A stretch of 64,000 nt of DNA from the NCBI GenBank assembly GCA_025360085.1, contig JANYCW010000018.1, positions 1 to 64,000 of the forward strand, in the 5' to 3' direction. This stretch comes from Actinomycetes bacterium (GTDB taxonomy: Bacteria > Actinomycetota > Actinomycetes > Nanopelagicales > Nanopelagicaceae). The notes beneath the pieces were generated by a model. It did no database searches and had not been told where the DNA came from. It was given only the letters and a program-made list of their open reading frames with translations. A program made the position numbers and the translations under genes. Of this stretch, positions 61,860 through 64,000 are shown piece after piece; the first letter of the stretch is position 1, and the number at the start of each line of letters is the position of its first letter.

Positions 61860-63296
61860 ATGTTTGAAAATCGAATGCCTCGATATGAAATCTTGAGCCA
61901 AGAGTCGATGGCAACGCTCACCCTTGGTTGGCGCCGAATCGTCTCTGAGATTGGCATCGAATTCATGTCACCGTGGGCCCTTGATGTATTGCGCGAAGCT
62001 GGGCAGAAGGTTGAAGGTGACAATGTTATTTTTGATCCCGATTGGATTTTAAAGCAAGTGGCCTTGGCCCCGAGCGAATTTAATTTGCGCGCTCGCAATC
62101 CTAAGAACAATGTACATATCGGCGGGAACTCGATGGTTTTTGGTGGAGTATATGGTCCACCATTTGTACGTGAGGGAGATGTGCGCCGAGACGCGACATT
62201 TAATGACTATGAGAATTTTTGTAAATTAGCGCAATCATATGATGCCCTAGACAGTGTTGGAGGAGTTGTCTGCGAACCAAATGATTTGTCCCTTGATTCA
62301 CGCCACTTAGATATGGCCTATGCAGCGGCAACTTTGACAGATAAGTTCTTTATGGGAAATGTTGTTACCGCGCAAAATGCCAAAGATGTAATTGCAATGG
62401 CTGAAATAATTCATGGTGGCCGAGCCGCAATCCTTGAAACTCCTGCGCTTATTTCTCTCGTTAACTGCAACTCACCTTTGCGCTGGGATGATCGCATGTT
62501 GGACTCATTGCGTGAATATGTCTTAGCTGGTCAACCCGTCGTTGTAACGCCTTTTCTTTTAATGGGCGCCATGAGTCCCGTAACTATTCCAGCGACTTTG
62601 GCGCAGCAAATCGCAGAGGCGTTAACTGGAATAGCACTTGCACAAACTTTGAATCCAGGCTGCCCCATTGTCTTTGGATCATTTTTGTCCAATATTGATA
62701 TGCAGTCGGGCTCACCTCAATTTGGTACACCCGAATCTGGAATTGGATTGCTGTGCACTGGTCAAATAGCACGAAGTTTCAATCTGCCATTTCGTGGTGG
62801 TGGCGGATTAAACTCGTCACAGACGGTCGATGCACAATCTGCATACCAAAGCATGATGACCATGATGCCGACTTTTCTCTCTGGAACGAACTGGGTGATG
62901 CACACTGCCGGCTGGCTAGAAGGCGGACTCGTATCGTGCTATGAAAAATTCATCTTGGATATAGAGATTCTTCAATCATTGATGACCGAGTTCACGCCCC
63001 TTGAATTCAACGTTGACTCTTTAGCCTTTGATGCCCACTTAGAGGTCGGCCATGGCGGTCATTTCTTAGGCGCAGCCCACACCATGGAGCGATTTCGTGA
63101 CTGCTTTTATCGACCATTTTTAACTAATAGTGATAATTATGAACGGTGGACGCGCTTGGGTAGCCGAGATACAAAGATGCGGGCAAGTGAAATCTATAAA
63201 AAGAAGTTAGAGGATTACGTCGCCCCAGATATGGATTCGCGCATGCGACAAGAGCTCGATGAGTTTGTCGCAATGCGCAAGAGCCAACTAGATTAA
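61860..63296 (+). CDS. MttB superfamily trimethylamine/glycine betaine:corrinoid methyltransferase, non-pyrrolysine
   Basis: 478 aa; MttB-like fold pattern (MVFGGVYGPPFVREGD, GGVVCEPNDLSLDSRHLDMAYAAATLTDKFFMG, LPFRGGGGLNSSQTVDAQSAYQSMMTMMPT); uninterrupted frame; AAGGAG RBS. Confidence 0.92.
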   Translation: MFENRMPRYEILSQESMATLTLGWRRIVSEIGIEFMSPWALDVLREAGQKVEGDNVIFDPDWILKQVALAPSEFNLRARNPKNNVHIGGNSMVFGGVYGPPFVREGDVRRDATFNDYENFCKLAQSYDALDSVGGVVCEPNDLSLDSRHLDMAYAAATLTDKFFMGNVVTAQNAKDVIAMAEIIHGGRAAILETPALISLVNCNSPLRWDDRMLDSLREYVLAGQPVVVTPFLLMGAMSPVTIPATLAQQIAEALTGIALAQTLNPGCPIVFGSFLSNIDMQSGSPQFGTPESGIGLLCTGQIARSFNLPFRGGGGLNSSQTVDAQSAYQSMMTMMPTFLSGTNWVMHTAGWLEGGLVSCYEKFILDIEILQSLMTEFTPLEFNVDSLAFDAHLEVGHGGHFLGAAHTMERFRDCFYRPFLTNSDNYERWTRLGSRDTKMRASEIYKKKLEDYVAPDMDSRMRQELDEFVAMRKSQLD

Positions 63297-63300
63297 AACT

Positions 63301-64000
63301 ATGTCGACTGCAACGCTCTTTATCGATGGCGCGTGGAGATCGGCATCAGATGGCGGTGCTCATGATATTCATAGCCCGCACGATCAAAGCGTGGTTGCAA
63401 CAGTTTCCCAAGCGAGCCAAGACGACGTATTAGATGCGATTTCAGCAGCACGCGTATCTTTTGATTCTGGTGTATTTACCTCTTGGAGTTTTAAAGAGCG
63501 CAGCGCTTTGGTTTCAAAAATTGCAGATTTATTAGAACGTGATGCCGATTTAATCGCTCGAAAAGAAAGTGATGACACGGGCAAGCGCTTTATAGAAGCT
63601 CAATACGATATTGCGGATGTTATTTCGACCTTTAGACACTTCGCCGCGCTTGGCGCTAAAGAGCACGGGCGCAGCGTAGATGTTGGAATCGCTCATGTAA
63701 CAAGTCGAATAGTTCATGAGCCTTTAGGAGTTGCATCCCTCATCGGTCCATGGAACTACCCACTCTTACAGATTGCATGGAAAGTTGCTCCAGCTTTAGT
63801 CGCGGGATGTTCCTTTATCGTTAAGCCAAGTGAGTTAACACCACAGAGCGCAATTGCATTGATCAAGATAATTGATGAAGCAGGTACGCCAAAAGGTGTA
63901 GCTAATTTAATTTTAGGTCCAGGATCTGTTGTTGGTGCATCTCTCATTAGCGATCCACGCGTTGATTTAGTTTCATTTACAGGTGGTTTAGCAACAGGTC
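63301..64000 (+). CDS. Aldehyde dehydrogenase, betaine-aldehyde-dehydrogenase-like (truncated by window end)
   Basis: Translated from 63301: MSTATLFIDGAWRSASDGGAHDIHSPHDQSVVATVSQ...SLIGPWNYPLLQIAWKVAPALVAGCSFIVKPSELTP...; open to the window edge. Confidence 0.87.
   Translation, partial: MSTATLFIDGAWRSASDGGAHDIHSPHDQSVVATVSQASQDDVLDAISAARVSFDSGVFTSWSFKERSALVSKIADLLERDADLIARKESDDTGKRFIEAQYDIADVISTFRHFAALGAKEHGRSVDVGIAHVTSRIVHEPLGVASLIGPWNYPLLQIAWKVAPALVAGCSFIVKPSELTPQSAIALIKIIDEAGTPKGVANLILGPGSVVGASLISDPRVDLVSFTGGLATG

Noticed and set aside
61751-62110. 119-aa reverse ORF spanning the iclR-mttB divergent gap
   Set aside because: Antisense to mttB start and across the operator; no recognisable family and mttB has a good RBS and motif support.
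61860-63296. Pyrrolysine (in-frame amber) in the MttB homolog
   Set aside because: Frame is uninterrupted and terminates with TAA, so there is no Pyl codon.
1-64000. CRISPR arrays, transposases, integrases or prophage genes
   Set aside because: No direct-repeat/spacer periodicity and no ORF in the track resembles these families.

Overview
A 64 kb window from a fairly low-GC, gene-dense actinobacterial chromosome. The gene order resembles Nanopelagicales/acI-type freshwater Actinomycetota, but this placement is inferred only. The left ~30 kb is conserved housekeeping: tRNA-Pro, tig, clpP1, clpP2, clpX, valS, folC, DUF4233, ndk, mreBCD, mrdA, rodA, rne/rng, rpsT, lepA, hemW, hrcA, dnaJ, rsmE, HIT, phoH, ybeY, a CBS/CorC-like protein, an FAH-family protein, gltX, tRNA-Gln and tRNA-Glu. 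The middle (30-44 kb) is mixed metabolism: LysE family, CoA hydrolase/transferase, GH2 mannosidase, trhO, a homocysteine S-methyltransferase family gene with a 'virulence factor' family small gene, MgtC, and a molybdenum-cofactor cluster (mobA-moeA-moaC-mog-moaE, moaD). The right ~20 kb is the standout. It carries a non-pyrrolysine MttB-family methyltransferase, corrinoid protein, methyl-THF methyltransferase, RamA/RACo-like ASKHA reactivase, DUF1638, MetF and a MetV-like protein. Next to these are a dimethylglycine/sarcosine dehydrogenase-like flavoprotein with EtfBA, formate-THF ligase, an FdsGBA-type formate dehydrogenase and a betaine-aldehyde-dehydrogenase-like ALDH, with IclR and GntR regulators. 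Together they read as a candidate corrinoid-dependent pathway that demethylates glycine betaine (or a similar quaternary amine) and oxidises the methyl groups to CO2. A second pattern is pervasive apparent leaderless transcription: a TAnnnT -10 element lies exactly 6-7 nt upstream of many start codons, including a symmetric, shared bidirectional -10. No CRISPR arrays, transposons or prophage were seen.
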